A stretch of DNA of 64,000 bases from Rhynchospora pubera (lineage: Eukaryota; Streptophyta; Magnoliopsida; Poales; Cyperaceae), in the NCBI GenBank assembly GCA_028095005.1, contig CM051459.1:1727190-1791189 (forward strand), written 5' to 3'. Positions 22,540 through 32,859 of this stretch are shown one piece after another. Position 1 is the stretch's first letter, and every line of letters begins with the position of its first letter. Both the position numbers and the translations under genes were made by a program. The notes beneath the pieces are model-generated. The model saw only the letters and a list, made by a program, of their open reading frames with translations, made no database searches and had not been told where the DNA came from.

Positions 22540-25500
22540 ATTAACGGTATTCGGGTAAAGCGAATCCTCGTTGATACAGGCAGTTCCGCCGACGTGATGT
22601 ACTTTGATGCTCTCAAAAGAATGGACCTTGGAAAGTACCCCTTGCAGCCGATGACGACATCACTTGTCGGTTTTACGGGTGATAAGTTGAAGCCTTTGGG
22701 GACCATCGACTTGGACGTCTCGTTCGGGGACGCACCCCGAACGGTGGTCTCTAACGTCCGCTTCATCGTGGTGGACGCCCCATCCGCCTACAATGTCATT
22801 TTGGGACGCACTTCCCTTAACAGCATCGGAGCAGTTGTATCCACTCCGCACTTGATGATCAAATTCCCAACCCCACAAGGAGTGGGTATAGTGAGAGGAG
22901 AACAACAAATGGCCAAGAAATGCTACCGAATTACAATGGCACCTCAGATCGCTCACATCGAGCGATCTAGAAAACACCGCCAATTCGTGGCTAGCCTAGG
23001 CGAACTCAGCACAGAACCGCTAAAGACCCCGTCAACAGAAGCCATGGAAGATGCGGAACCAGTCGTCTTACGAGACGGACAAGTAACTCAACTTGGCACC
23101 CTGTTACCTGCAACAGACCGACACATGGTAAGAGAGTGTTTGATTGCCAATAAAGACATTTTTGCCAACGAGGACGACCCGATGCCAGGTATTAACAGGG
23201 CCATCGCAGAGCATCGCATTGATACTTATGAAGAAGCACGTCCAGTTCAGCAAAGAAAGCGCAAATTAGGCCTGGAAAGGAGGAAGGCTGTACAAGACGA
23301 GGTAGATCGATTACTTAAGGCAGGGGCCATAAGGGAAGTGGAGTACCCCCGATGGTTGGCAAACCCCGTCTTGGTGCGCAAATCAAATGGAAAATGGCGC
23401 ATGTGTATCGATTACACTGATTTGAATAGGGCTTGCCCCAAAAAGCCCTTCCCATTACCAAGCATCGATGCCATGGTCGATTCTACCGCCGGCTTCAAAT
23501 ATCTCAGCTTCATGGATGCTTATTCCGGGTATAATCAGATACATATGCACCCTGATGATGAAGAGAAAACAAGTTTCATAACTGAGCAAGGATTATTTTG
23601 CTATAAAGTTATGCCGTTCGGTCTTAAGAATGCAGGAGCTGAGTATCAGCAGATGGTGAACAAGGTTTTTAAAGCCGAATTGGGCGGAATCATCGAAGCA
23701 TACATTGATGACATGGTCGTTAAGAGTTGTACTGGCGAAGAGCATGTGCAGCATCTCAACATGATATTTCAAAGAATGAGGGATGTCGGCATGCGCCTCA
23801 ATCCAAAGAAGAGTTTCTTTTGCTTGTCTAGCGGAAAATTTTTAGGTTACATCGTGTCTGAACGAGGCATCGAGGTGCATCCCAGCAAGTGCCGAGCTAT
23901 CATCGACATGGAAGCTCCCAGCACTGTGAAAGAAGTGCAAGAACTTACAGGGCGGATAGCCGCGTTGAATAGATTCATAGCACGATCGGGGGAAGTTTGC
24001 AAACCTTTCTTTCAGACTATCAAGAAGGCCAAAAAATTTGAATGGACCCCGCAATGTCAGGAAGCATTCGAACAAATCAAGGCTTACTTATCCAGTCCAC
24101 CAGTAATCAGCAGGCCAATCAAGGGAGAAACTTTATACCTATATGTCAGCGCTTCAGCGGTCGCAGTTAGTGCGGCCTTGATTCGAGAGGAAGACGGAGC
24201 GCAAAAGCCTGTATACTTCGTGTCCAAGGTACTGCGCGATGCCGAAGAAAGATACTCAACAGTTGAGAAGGGTGCTTTTGCCGTACTCATTGCAGCCAGA
24301 AAGCTGCGCCCTTACTTCCAGGCACACCCGATTAAAGTGATCAGCGATCTTCCCTTGAGAAAGGCTTTAGGTAATCTTGATGTATCAGGGCGACTCTTAA
24401 AATGGGCAGTGGAGTTATCAGAATTCGACATTTCCTTTTTGCCTAAAGCAGCATACAAGGGACAAGTGCTAGCAGACTTTGTGGTGGAAAGTACAGGAAG
24501 GACGGAAAAAAGAGATCAGGAGGCTTTGTGGCATGTTCATGTCGATGGCGCCGCCTCTGAACGAGGGTCGGGCCTCGGAGTACAGGTCAAAGGACCCAAA
24601 GGAGAAATCTTTTATTACGCCATTCACATAACCTTCCCTGTCACTAATAATATGGTTGAGTATGAAGCGTTGATTGCGGGTCTGCGGCTGGTAGAAGCAG
24701 TTGGTGCGACTAAAGTCAGAGTGTACATGGACTCCCAGCTCGTGGTACACCAGATCAATGGGCAGTACGAGGTACACGATCCAACCTTGGCAAAATACTT
24801 AGAGAAGGCCAAAGAGGTCTTAGCAACATTTGATGAAGCCATGGTCGAACATGTTCCGCGGGGAATGAATGAAATCGCAGACGCTTTGTCCAAGCTAGCA
24901 AAGGGATCGGACATGAGCAGCGAGACACCTATCACCATCATGGAAATACCTGAATCTTGCATTACAGCGACGGAACTCAAAGTACTGCCAATCAGTGCCC
25001 AGCTTGAATGGTACACTCCCATCTGGGACTATCTCACCACAGGACAGTTACCAACGGACAAACTTACTGCGCGAAGAATTAAGAGATGGGCGCCCGAGTT
25101 TACCATCTTGGAGGGGGAATTATTGAAAAAGGGATATCGTGAGCCCTGGCTCGTTTGCATCAGTGAGTCGCAAGGCAGAAAACTGATTGATGAGGTACAT
25201 GCTGGCATATGTGGCAGCCATCAAAGCCCCTACACCGTCGACAAGCGCATCGAAAGGGAGGGCTATTTCTGGCCAACCATGAGAAAAGACATGATCGACG
25301 TCGTGCGACGATGTGAGCGATGCCAATACCATTCTCGTGTCTCACGAAGGCCTCCCGCCTCTCTGAACACCATTGCAAGTCCCTGGCCTTTCGATATATG
25401 GGGAATAGACATCCTAGGTCCCTTCCCGACAGCAAGAGCGAACCTGCGCTTCTTAGTCGTAGCGGTCGAGTACTTCACCAAGTGGATAGAAGCAAAACCA

Positions 25501-26238
25501 CTCGCCCTGATAACCTCCCCACGGGTAGCTGATTTTGTCAAGCACAACATCGTCTATCGTTATGGCATACCTCATACCATCATATCTGACAATGGTCGTC
25601 AGTTCACAGGCGCGCCATTTCAAGATATGTGCGAAGGTTTTGGAATACTCTCTCTCTTCTCTTCAGTCAGTCATCCTCAGACCAACGGATTAGCTGAAGT
25701 TTCCAATCGAACCATTTTGGAGGGACTTAAGAAAAAGGTGGAGGGCAGCAAAGGAGCATGGCCCGATTTTCTCGATGAGATCCTATGGTCCTACAACACC
25801 ACCCCAAGAACTGCGACGGGACGATCCCCCTTCGCCATGGTATATGGAATGGAGGCTGTTACCCCTATGGAAATCGTGCAACCCACACTGCGCACCATCG
25901 CTTATGAGTGGACCAAAAACAATGATAAAAAGTTGGTAGAACTGGAAGCGATTTACGAGCTACGCGAGGAAGCGCGCGCAAGGATGGCCGAGTATCAACG
26001 AAAAATGCGAAAAAACTTCGACAAAAAGGTCGCCCCAAAACACTTCCAACCTGGTGATTGGGTATTGAGGAGTGTGGAAGCAACTGGGAAACACATTGGA
26101 AAACTCGATCCCGCGTGGGATGGCCCTTTCATTGTGACTCGATCCATAGAAGGACGAGCATACAGGCTGCAAGACCTAGCAGGACGCGACCTTCCTAATG
26201 CCTGGAATGCTGTTCATCTGCGTAAATTTTACAAGTGA
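22540..26238 (+). CDS. pol: Pol polyprotein of the Tat element (PR-RT-RH-aRH-INT)
   Basis: The frame runs directly on from the Gag stop. The protease motif VDTGSSADV (22573-22599) spans the first ATG (22594), so translation must enter from Gag. Residues below count from that ATG. Reverse transcriptase lies at about 250-430, with FMDAYSGYNQ near 305 and the catalytic box YIDDMVV at 370. The RT-linked RNase H near 512 has lost its first acidic residue (LYLYVSASAVAVS), as is usual in Tat. A second, archaeal-type RNase H (HVHVDGAA at 647, EYEALIAGL, YMDSQLVVHQ) keeps its acidic residues. Integrase follows with an HHCC finger (868-912), the triad D (GIDILG, about 938), D (SDNGRQ, about 1000) and E (GLAEVSNRT, about 1034), and a C-terminal GDWVL/GPF module. 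There is no chromodomain. Apart from the TGA before it, no damage was seen. Confidence 0.93.
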   Translation: MNGIRVKRILVDTGSSADVMYFDALKRMDLGKYPLQPMTTSLVGFTGDKLKPLGTIDLDVSFGDAPRTVVSNVRFIVVDAPSAYNVILGRTSLNSIGAVVSTPHLMIKFPTPQGVGIVRGEQQMAKKCYRITMAPQIAHIERSRKHRQFVASLGELSTEPLKTPSTEAMEDAEPVVLRDGQVTQLGTLLPATDRHMVRECLIANKDIFANEDDPMPGINRAIAEHRIDTYEEARPVQQRKRKLGLERRKAVQDEVDRLLKAGAIREVEYPRWLANPVLVRKSNGKWRMCIDYTDLNRACPKKPFPLPSIDAMVDSTAGFKYLSFMDAYSGYNQIHMHPDDEEKTSFITEQGLFCYKVMPFGLKNAGAEYQQMVNKVFKAELGGIIEAYIDDMVVKSCTGEEHVQHLNMIFQRMRDVGMRLNPKKSFFCLSSGKFLGYIVSERGIEVHPSKCRAIIDMEAPSTVKEVQELTGRIAALNRFIARSGEVCKPFFQTIKKAKKFEWTPQCQEAFEQIKAYLSSPPVISRPIKGETLYLYVSASAVAVSAALIREEDGAQKPVYFVSKVLRDAEERYSTVEKGAFAVLIAARKLRPYFQAHPIKVISDLPLRKALGNLDVSGRLLKWAVELSEFDISFLPKAAYKGQVLADFVVESTGRTEKRDQEALWHVHVDGAASERGSGLGVQVKGPKGEIFYYAIHITFPVTNNMVEYEALIAGLRLVEAVGATKVRVYMDSQLVVHQINGQYEVHDPTLAKYLEKAKEVLATFDEAMVEHVPRGMNEIADALSKLAKGSDMSSETPITIMEIPESCITATELKVLPISAQLEWYTPIWDYLTTGQLPTDKLTARRIKRWAPEFTILEGELLKKGYREPWLVCISESQGRKLIDEVHAGICGSHQSPYTVDKRIEREGYFWPTMRKDMIDVVRRCERCQYHSRVSRRPPASLNTIASPWPFDIWGIDILGPFPTARANLRFLVVAVEYFTKWIEAKPLALITSPRVADFVKHNIVYRYGIPHTIISDNGRQFTGAPFQDMCEGFGILSLFSSVSHPQTNGLAEVSNRTILEGLKKKVEGSKGAWPDFLDEILWSYNTTPRTATGRSPFAMVYGMEAVTPMEIVQPTLRTIAYEWTKNNDKKLVELEAIYELREEARARMAEYQRKMRKNFDKKVAPKHFQPGDWVLRSVEATGKHIGKLDPAWDGPFIVTRSIEGRAYRLQDLAGRDLPNAWNAVHLRKFYK

Positions 26239-26535
26239 CCAGCAACCCCCCCCCCCAAGCAATTGACTTCGATGGAGTAATACCGTAGCATAGGCCTCCA
26301 GAGACGAAGTGAAGCAACCTTAGGATCAAATTAGTTAAAGCTTGTACTTTTTTGCATGCTGTTCAATTTCTTTTTAAGCAATGTGAAACGATGAAGGGAA
26401 CTTTGTACCCAATTTGCATATCAAAGTGTACTTTGCCAAAATTCAGTAAAATGTTTTCTTTCCACGAGTGACAAATGGTCTTTACTTTGGAATTCATTGT
26501 TGTAAATTTTTCATGAATTACTTACATTATGGTAA

Positions 26536-26890
26536 GACTTTGGCCGCATAGCCATGCGCAGTCTGCCATCACAACAGACCTTAGCCGCATAACCATGCGC
26601 AGTCTGCCATCACAACAGACCTTAGCCGCACAACCATGCGCAGTCTGCCATCACAACAGACCTTAGCCGCATAGCCATGCGCAGTCTGCCATCACAACAG
26701 ACCTTAGCAACAGACCTTAGCCGCATAGCCATGCGCAGTCGGCCATCACAACAGACCTTAGCCGCATAGCCATGCGCAGTCTTCCATCATGACAGACTCT
26801 AGCCGCATGGCCATGCGCAGTCTGCCATCACGACAGACTCTAGCCGCATGGCCATTCTCCATCTGCCATACCGCGAACGTTAGCCCCATC
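26536..26890 (+). repeat. 41-bp tandem repeat array downstream of pol
   Basis: The unit TTAGCCGCATAGCCATGCGC plus AGTCTGCCATCACAACAGACC recurs from 26543, with GCCGC at 26543, 26584, 26625, 26666 and then 26720 and beyond. There are about eight copies, the last two degenerate. Each unit contains the palindromic word GCATGGC/TGCGC. Tandem repeats in the 3' region are a known trait of Tat elements and have given rise to satellites in other plants. Confidence 0.9.
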
Positions 26891-27171
26891 GTCAAAACAG
26901 ACATTAGCCACAAAGTTATCCGTCCCCAGTAACACTGGTCAACATTAATCCTACGATTTGAGTAATCGGTCATACGTACAAATTTATCCAAATTTAGCAA
27001 AGCCTTTTCGTCAAAAAAGCAGATATTGGTTTCCCGACATATACGGCGGAATTTAAGGGTACAACCCAACTGCCTCGGGCCGCAATTAGTATCCAGCATT
27101 TAATACGCCAAGTCTCGCATTTATTTCAACATGACAAAAGGGGGGCCCACCATTGTCGGTGCCGGGACATC

Positions 27172-27179
27172 TATAAATA
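27172..27179 (+). promoter_or_regulatory. Second TATA-like box inside the Tat element
   Basis: TATAAATA in ACATCTATAAATAGGCGGG, with the same TATAAATAGG wording as the LTR promoter. A C/A-rich leader (CACAAACACTTTCATCCC) follows. It may drive an internal sense transcript or be a fossil of an LTR captured earlier. No matching LTR ends were found. Confidence 0.35.
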
Positions 27180-28478
27180 GGCGGGTTACCCCACAAACAC
27201 TTTCATCCCAAGAACCCCCATTCTTCTTTCCTCTTCCCACGATCTTAAACGCCACCTTTCTTCCTTAGGATACAAGACACAAACAAGAACTTGGGAAAAA
27301 TGGCACACACAAAAAAAAAAAAGGGGGAAGGAAAGAGAGAAAAGAGCAGGAGGTATAGTAAAGCAGCTGATGAGTTCGGGAAGGTATAGTAGAACAGCTG
27401 AGGTAAAATCCCTTCAGTTGTATGCTAAACCTTCCCTATCGACGGGTAGCCTTGCTTGACCGTGTGCGCAAGCAAGACATCCGTCGAGTGGGTTTGGGCG
27501 GCGGAGCAGAGAGTAAATGAAAATAACACAACTCAGCCGTTTCAAGCCCACATAAACGAAGACGACGACGGTGACAGAGCGTTATTGCAAGCTTGGCCCC
27601 CGATGCAGGCGACCTTACCATGTCTAAATTAGAGGTCGCCCTCGAATAGCCGACAGCCAACCATCAACGACAGATGGGGAATGCTCGGCGCGAGAGAGAG
27701 GGCAAGCTTTTATCATGGGTCATTCCCTTTGGAGAGGAAGGAGCAAGATCGCCGCAGACACCTCGTCAAAGGAGGTATCAACTTCGACGCCAATAAACGG
27801 CGCGGCGATGCACACTTTCTACATAACCAAAGGAGCCCAATCCAAAGCAGCGTCGTCTTCAAACGTGATGGTAAAAGAGAGTAGCTCTCCAGTCGACCTC
27901 CATCACGGTGGAAGGGGAGTCATGAAGACAAAAGAAAGTCAACATCCCTTATATGCAATGACTCCCCGCCCCCCTTTTAGCTAGGAAAGAAAGTCAACAT
28001 CCCTTAGCCTCATCAGGCATGTATCAACAAAGATATGACATAATGTACATTTATGAAAAATGATGAGTTAAAGACTGTTCGTACATCATCTTCTTTTACA
28101 TTACTTTCTGCATGAGCTTCATTTCTTTTCAGACTTCGTCTGTGTTATGTTATATTTTCGCCGCACTCATCTTCCTAACATCGTCAATCAAACACGCATT
28201 CTTGTCTATGTTTCATAATGCGTCCAAACATTGTCTTGCGCGTTAACTTCATCGCTTCCCTCACTTTTACTATATAACATTTCTCGTCAAAGTTCAGACT
28301 TACTTTCGCAACGTCAAGCCACAATAATAACAAACAACAACAAAACAATTGTATGATTCAAAACACAGCAACAAAGCAATTATGTAATCAAGTCGCACAA
28401 GATAAGTCTTTACTATAATCCAAAAGGTTCACGTTTACATAATAACATACAACAAACGATAAAACATGGAACAGTAAC

Positions 28479-30059
28479 TCAAGGCTCTCCATCTACGTCA
28501 CCGCCTAAAGAGCCACCAGGGAGACTAAAATCACTTAGCTGGAGATCTGGATGCAACAAGTTATACTCCCGCTGTTCGTTCAACATCTGGTCAAATTGTT
28601 CGGAAATGTTAAGTGATCCGGCCCCCTCGGCATGATGCGGGGAAAGGCGAGCAAGATCCTCAGCCAAATCGGCAACAGGTCCGGCCTCCCCAAAGGTGTT
28701 CACCCCCGCAGACCTCTCCTCGTCAGATCCTCCCCCGTCTTCGTCTTCGACTTCAATTTCCTCCCTAGAAGGACGAGTTATGTCTGAGGGCCAAGCAGCG
28801 CCAGAGCTTGACCAAGGGTAGCGAGGAGTCAAGAGAGGTTTTGTCACTTCCATACCTAGCTCTACCACTCGGTCACCTTCCTCATCTTGGCAAATGAGAT
28901 CGCCACTTTCCTCATCCCAGCGGCACTGCGATAGCGCGACATCTGGCTCTGGCGCAGGGTCCATAATCCCAAACTCCTCCCGGGTGAATGGATAGTATTG
29001 GCGCAGCTGATCACACTTCAACTTCAGCATGTAGTGAAGACCCCCGCAAACAAGGCGGGTAGCTGCAGCTTGGGCACCGGTGGATTGAAGGAAGGCCTGA
29101 AGAAAATCATGGGAAGAGCGGACTTCTCCCTTATCAATACAAATCTCTTTGCCTTTGGAAGTGGCAGGAAGAGACTTCAATCTTTCTATCTCGGCTTGCA
29201 GCCCAACAAGACGAACAGAAGATTCCTGCAACAGCGAGGAGGACTGAATAACCTCAGAGTGTAACTGGGCCTTTTCAGACGCTAGCTGATCCTTCTCAGA
29301 CGATAGTTGGTCCTTTTCGGCTTTCACCCGAGATACCTCTTCACCAAGACCTGCCAATTCTTGGTCCTTCTTCTGAAGCTCGCTTAGCAGTTCCTCAGTC
29401 TTCCGTCCCAAAGCCTCGTTGGTTAACTTCAACTTCGCCAACTCAGCTATTCGCTCTTTCTCCTGGCGCGCTACCTTCTCGCATGTTTTCTTCCAGTCAG
29501 ATATGGCCCCATCTCGTTGGAGAATAAGTTCTTTGGCTCTCTCCAATTGCTGGTCGCGTTGGTCCAGCGATATTTGCGCCGCAGACAGCTGATTCTGAAG
29601 GTCAACATTGACGCGGGAGGCACGGCCCAGCGTCTCTGACATCAAATCTTTGTCCGCTTCAGCAGCCTGCGCACGAACTAACAAAGTATCCTGAGCAGCG
29701 GCAAATTTTTCAAACAACGCAGTCATCTCAGCCCGGTCTTCATCAGAAGCGCGCTTCGCAAACGAGAATTGCGACAGATCCACCTTAAAGCCCCAATCCG
29801 ATTCTTGCTCTCCACGAAGCACGCGAAGTTCTTTGTCGATTTTGGCATTCCTTTCCGCCAAAGAAGATAATGACTTCATCCAAGCACTTCCAAAGTTGCG
29901 AGAATGACCATGAACGCTCGCCTGGAGACATCCCAACTCCATCAGTAAAGAATGCATTCGCATGAACTTGTCCTCCATTGATAAGTCAGTAAGCGAATTA
30001 CTAATTTGTGGACATAGGTCCAAAGACACGCGATGCAGGGAGGCAGCAAGACGAGGCAC
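28479..30059 (-). CDS. Antisense gene of the Tat element, exon 2 (coiled-coil part)
   Basis: 526 codons continuing exon 1 in frame (first codon GTG, not a start). The protein is dominated by heptad-like charged stretches (RDQQLERAKELILQRDGAI, KDQLSSEKDQLASEKAQL), that is, a long coiled coil over about 300 residues. An acidic C-terminus (EIEVEDEDGGGSDEE) follows. It probably oligomerises, but the function is unknown. The stop is TGA at 28481-28479. The reading frame is intact over its whole length, which in a recently inserted element implies the protein was useful to the parent element until lately. Confidence 0.8.
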   Translation of the reverse strand: MPRLAASLHRVSLDLCPQISNSLTDLSMEDKFMRMHSLLMELGCLQASVHGHSRNFGSAWMKSLSSLAERNAKIDKELRVLRGEQESDWGFKVDLSQFSFAKRASDEDRAEMTALFEKFAAAQDTLLVRAQAAEADKDLMSETLGRASRVNVDLQNQLSAAQISLDQRDQQLERAKELILQRDGAISDWKKTCEKVARQEKERIAELAKLKLTNEALGRKTEELLSELQKKDQELAGLGEEVSRVKAEKDQLSSEKDQLASEKAQLHSEVIQSSSLLQESSVRLVGLQAEIERLKSLPATSKGKEICIDKGEVRSSHDFLQAFLQSTGAQAAATRLVCGGLHYMLKLKCDQLRQYYPFTREEFGIMDPAPEPDVALSQCRWDEESGDLICQDEEGDRVVELGMEVTKPLLTPRYPWSSSGAAWPSDITRPSREEIEVEDEDGGGSDEERSAGVNTFGEAGPVADLAEDLARLSPHHAEGAGSLNISEQFDQMLNEQREYNLLHPDLQLSDFSLPGGSLGGDVDGEP

Positions 30060-30145
30060 CTACGCAATTAAATAACTGCGTCAGTTCAAAAAAAAAAAAA
30101 AAAAAAAAAATGGTGAGGATGGACGAGCTAAACAAGAGTGAAAAC
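30060..30145 (-). other. Predicted intron of the antisense gene
   Basis: On the minus strand it begins GTTTTCAC and ends TTAATTGCGTAG, with a run of about 22 T residues before the acceptor. Removing 86 nt joins two long frames in phase 0. Without splicing, exon 1 would end five codons into the intron. Confidence 0.7.
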
Positions 30146-31507
30146 CTGAATCTTGGAAGGATCCACGTTTATACCAGGGAGGCGCAGAGAAACTCTCTCA
30201 TCTTCATAAATCTTCCTGACGCGAGCTGTGCGCCAGGAATCATCCGGAGTAGTTAAGCGACGCTGGGAAGAAGAGGAAGGGTGAGCCGACGCAGATTTCT
30301 CACCAACAGATGCCTTCCCAGATGTTTTTTCGAATGTTTGCCCTGGGGCAGCAGGCACCGCTAATTCACCACCAACAGACGATCCAGGGAAGTCTGGAGG
30401 AGTCGGCGAAGAATGTTTCGATGAACCTTCGACACGCTTTCTCTTTTTAGTTTCCTTCGCCGCTGACCCTACCTCGGCCAACACCCTCTCCGTTGGGGCT
30501 TTCTCGAGCGTACGCGCGGTTTTGGGATGTTGAGAGATGCGAGAAGAAGCGGGCTTAGAACCCTTAGAGCCGCCCCCCTTAGCAATTTTAAACATCGCAG
30601 AAACCTTGGGGGCGGAAGCAGACGCTTTCTTGGCAGGAGGAACTTTTGCAACAGTAAGAGCTCTAGCGGTGGGCGACTCGATCGGCGGTGGCGACCCTTC
30701 TCCTTCCTCTTCAGGAGGAGGGGAATAGTTAAGCTGCTGCAGAGGTAGTTCCTCGTCTGCGCCATCATCAGGCTCGATGCACTCAGCGAAGGTGCGGTCA
30801 TCTGCTATAGGGCTTCCCCCATCCCAACACAAATGGTAACCCGCCTGAGAGGTCCTAGCCAAATGGGCTATTATGGCATGCTCATCCTCGGTAGGTTCTG
30901 GGAATTCTACCTTGGTGAACCCAGTGGAATTCATGTTCCAATCCAAACAGATGCCCATTCCATCCATCAAGGTCCCTCGGCAGAAGGCGAAGTTCTCTTC
31001 CCAATTGCCTATTTTCCTGGGTTTATTGGCGAACACACGGTGCACATTTCTGATGGTGCAGAATTCGTTATGACGGCAAAATTTGAAGTAATATCCAAAC
31101 AGCCCCACCGTGGGGGTAATTTTAGCCTTAAAACCTAAGTTTGCAAAATTCACCGTAAGCAGACGCTCAAAGGAAGTGATGCAGCACCAAGCGACGGGAA
31201 GAAGTTGGCCTGGAGGAATTTTCACCATATTGAGAAGTGTGCATTGAAATGACGACAAGGGTAGGCGTATCCCCCACCATGCAGATCTGGCAAAGAGCAC
31301 CCTTCCCTTTGAAGTTTCAAAAGGACGATCCAATTTACCCGCTCCTTCTACATACAACTCGCTCTCCTCTGGATCATCGAAAACCAAACTCCTTTTGAAT
31401 TTAGCTGCTTTTGAATCGATCCAAGGATTAGATTCAAAACCTCTAGACGTTGGGAATTTGCTCCTAATCTTCTTAGAGTCTGAATTCCTGAAAACCTTCT
31501 TAGGCAT
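30146..31507 (-). CDS. Antisense gene of the Tat element, exon 1 (putative gypsy-type transposon domain)
   Basis: 454 codons from an ATG in a good context (TTCCACCATG). Residues about 75-150 (WGIRLPLSSFQ, PPGQLLPVAWCCITSFERL, TPTVGLFGYYFKF) resemble the plant 'putative gypsy type transposon' family (Transposase_28, PF04195), which is carried antisense by Tat elements. Residues about 250-440 are basic, Ser/Pro-rich and probably disordered. Exon 1 ends after a complete codon at AAGATTCAG/GTTTTC. An 86-nt intron (30060-30145) with a pyrimidine tract ends at TTGCGTAG, and exon 2 then stays in frame, giving about 980 residues. The role is unknown. The name of the domain is historical and does not imply transposase activity. 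Confidence 0.78.
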
Positions 31508-31514
31508 GGTGGAA

Positions 31515-31622
31515 CTAAGCAACAAAAGAGATTTAAACAAAACGATAGTAAGAACAGGCGAGTAGGCTACGACAAAAGCAAAGTAATAGAAAGAAAAGCA
31601 AGAACGAGGAAAAGGTTAGTAC
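31515..31622 (-). other. Possible 5' leader intron of the antisense gene
   Basis: On the minus strand a donor AATATTG/GTACTAACC and an acceptor TTGTTGCTTAG/TTCCACCATG bracket 108 nt just before the ATG. It is plausible but unproven, and rests only on the splice-site wording. Confidence 0.4.
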
Positions 31623-31782
31623 CAATATTCAGCAGTCGCCGTCAGGCAAGGACAGAAGATGAAGGAGAGAAGAGAAACAATGATAGAGGGTTCACCAGAG
31701 TAAAGGAAAGAAGAAAACACCTACAGGGGCACGGTGAATGTACTGGAAATGGAGAGAGAGAGGCAAACGAAGATTTTAGATC

Positions 31783-31792
31783 TATATAAGAC
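31783..31792 (-). promoter_or_regulatory. TATA box for the antisense gene
   Basis: The minus strand reads CGTGTCTTATATAGATC, some 280 bp upstream of the ATG, with a start region rich in CTCTCTCTCC about 30 bp downstream (near 31750). It lies inside the element, so the antisense gene appears to have its own promoter separate from the LTRs. Confidence 0.45.
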
Positions 31793-32265
31793 ACGTCTCT
31801 TCGGTTTTCCCGCCTAGAAGGGAACTTTATCCCTTTCTCAAATTCCAATGAGAAGACAAATCGTCGCGACTCGACCCCCCAAAGGATACAATGATGGGAA
31901 GATCTTGTAGGATCCCTATAGGAGATCTCGTGGCCCCCGCCTCCTTTCTTTATATTATCAAATTCACCAAATATTTCTTCCAACCTCGCACGAGGGCTCG
32001 ACAATGTCAACCTTCACTGCCCAACTGCGTCTGGCGGACTCAGATACTAATTAACACCGTCACTGTGCGACTGCGTCGTATGGATTCGGATATCAACAAA
32101 CACCTCCTGAGGGCTTGCGGTTTACGAAGGCCCCGCAGGGTTCGTCGTCTTCTTCCTTTCAAAGAATTTAGTCAATAGGTAAACATCGCTCGAACATCAC
32201 CTGAAGCCCAATGACGCCACCTAGAAATTGCTATAAAGAACTTCTGATAAAATGCAAGCATTTAC

Positions 32266-32283
32266 CAGAAGCTCGAGGGCTAA
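32266..32283 (+). promoter_or_regulatory. Polypurine-like tract next to the 3' LTR
   Basis: AGAAGCTCGAGGGCTAA directly precedes the LTR start TGATATAG. It is less pure than usual but in the right place to prime plus-strand synthesis. Confidence 0.5.
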
Positions 32284-32859
32284 TGATATAGTCAGATTAT
32301 AATATGGGCCTAATAGTTACGAAAAGTCCTGTGTGAGGCCTTTTTTAGAGAAAGGAGCCCACGAGTCGTTATGATGAAGGTGGGTCCGAGGTCGTTGCGC
32401 TCAGAAGGGGGGTCAGGAATCGTTAGAGAGAGCTCTCGCCAGTGGGCCCCCTAGAGGAAACGGTTTCTGAGCACGGATGTCCTTTCCTTAACGGCCGCGG
32501 GATGTACTGTGACCTTTAGGCAATAGTCATTCAGGAAGCCTCGACTCAACCTCGCACTCAGCCTCGCCTGGATGAACGTTGGCCACAAATGAGAAGGAGA
32601 TATGTCGAGGTTGAGGGAGGCCGCGGCGACCTTCATGCCGCAGTCGAATAAGGAGGATGAGGACACGATGAGGCCACAAAAGATCCGATGCGACGGGAGA
32701 CCACCAGATGACTATAAATAGGAACCCCCCTCCATAGGGAAAGGGGGTTAGACATTCTGTAAACAAAAAGATCAATACATTAAACTAATAAAGAAAATTT
32801 CTTACTCCTCTTGATCTAAACTCTTTGTTGAGACCTATGAGCTAGATTAGGGTTTATCA
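32284..32859 (+). repeat. 3' LTR of the Tat element
   Basis: 576 bp, identical to the 5' LTR except for three substitutions, and followed by the target duplication ATACC. Confidence 0.95.

Larger units (their letters stand above)
26239..28478 (+). other. Long 3' non-coding region of the Tat element
   Basis: This part separates pol from the antisense gene. It holds a C run (26248), the 41-bp repeat array, a second TATA-like box (27172) followed by a poly-A/GAAAGAGAGAAAAGAG stretch, and small duplications (GGTATAGTA-AGCAGCTGA at 27352 and 27385; AAGTCAACATCCCTTA at 27937 and 27988). An ATG-started frame of 89 codons (27715-27984) shows no recognisable domain. I do not call it a gene. Confidence 0.6.
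19768..32859 (+). mobile_element. Complete Tat-type Ty3/gypsy retrotransposon, 13.1 kb
   Basis: Two 576-bp LTRs (TGATATAG...GTTTATCA) are flanked by the 5-bp duplication ATACC (19763-19767 and 32860-32864). Internally come a primer site, Gag, then protease-RT-RNase H-archaeal-type RNase H-integrase. Next is a long 3' region with 41-bp tandem repeats and an antisense gene. The second RNase H before integrase, the absence of a chromodomain and the oversized 3' region place it in the Tat lineage (Retand/Grande-like). The LTRs differ at only three positions (two transitions, one transversion), so insertion was recent. Confidence 0.95.

Noticed and set aside
24624..25022. Minus-strand frames opposite Tat pol (several between 22500 and 26200)
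   Set aside because: Shadows of the strongly coding plus strand; no independent motifs.
26543..26890. CRISPR-like array of 41-bp units
   Set aside because: Units are contiguous with no unique spacers, and the setting is a plant retrotransposon; this is an ordinary tandem repeat.
27715..27984. ATG-started 89-codon frame in the Tat 3' region
   Set aside because: Could be real but shows no motif, and two overlapping frames are equally open; left unannotated as a gene.
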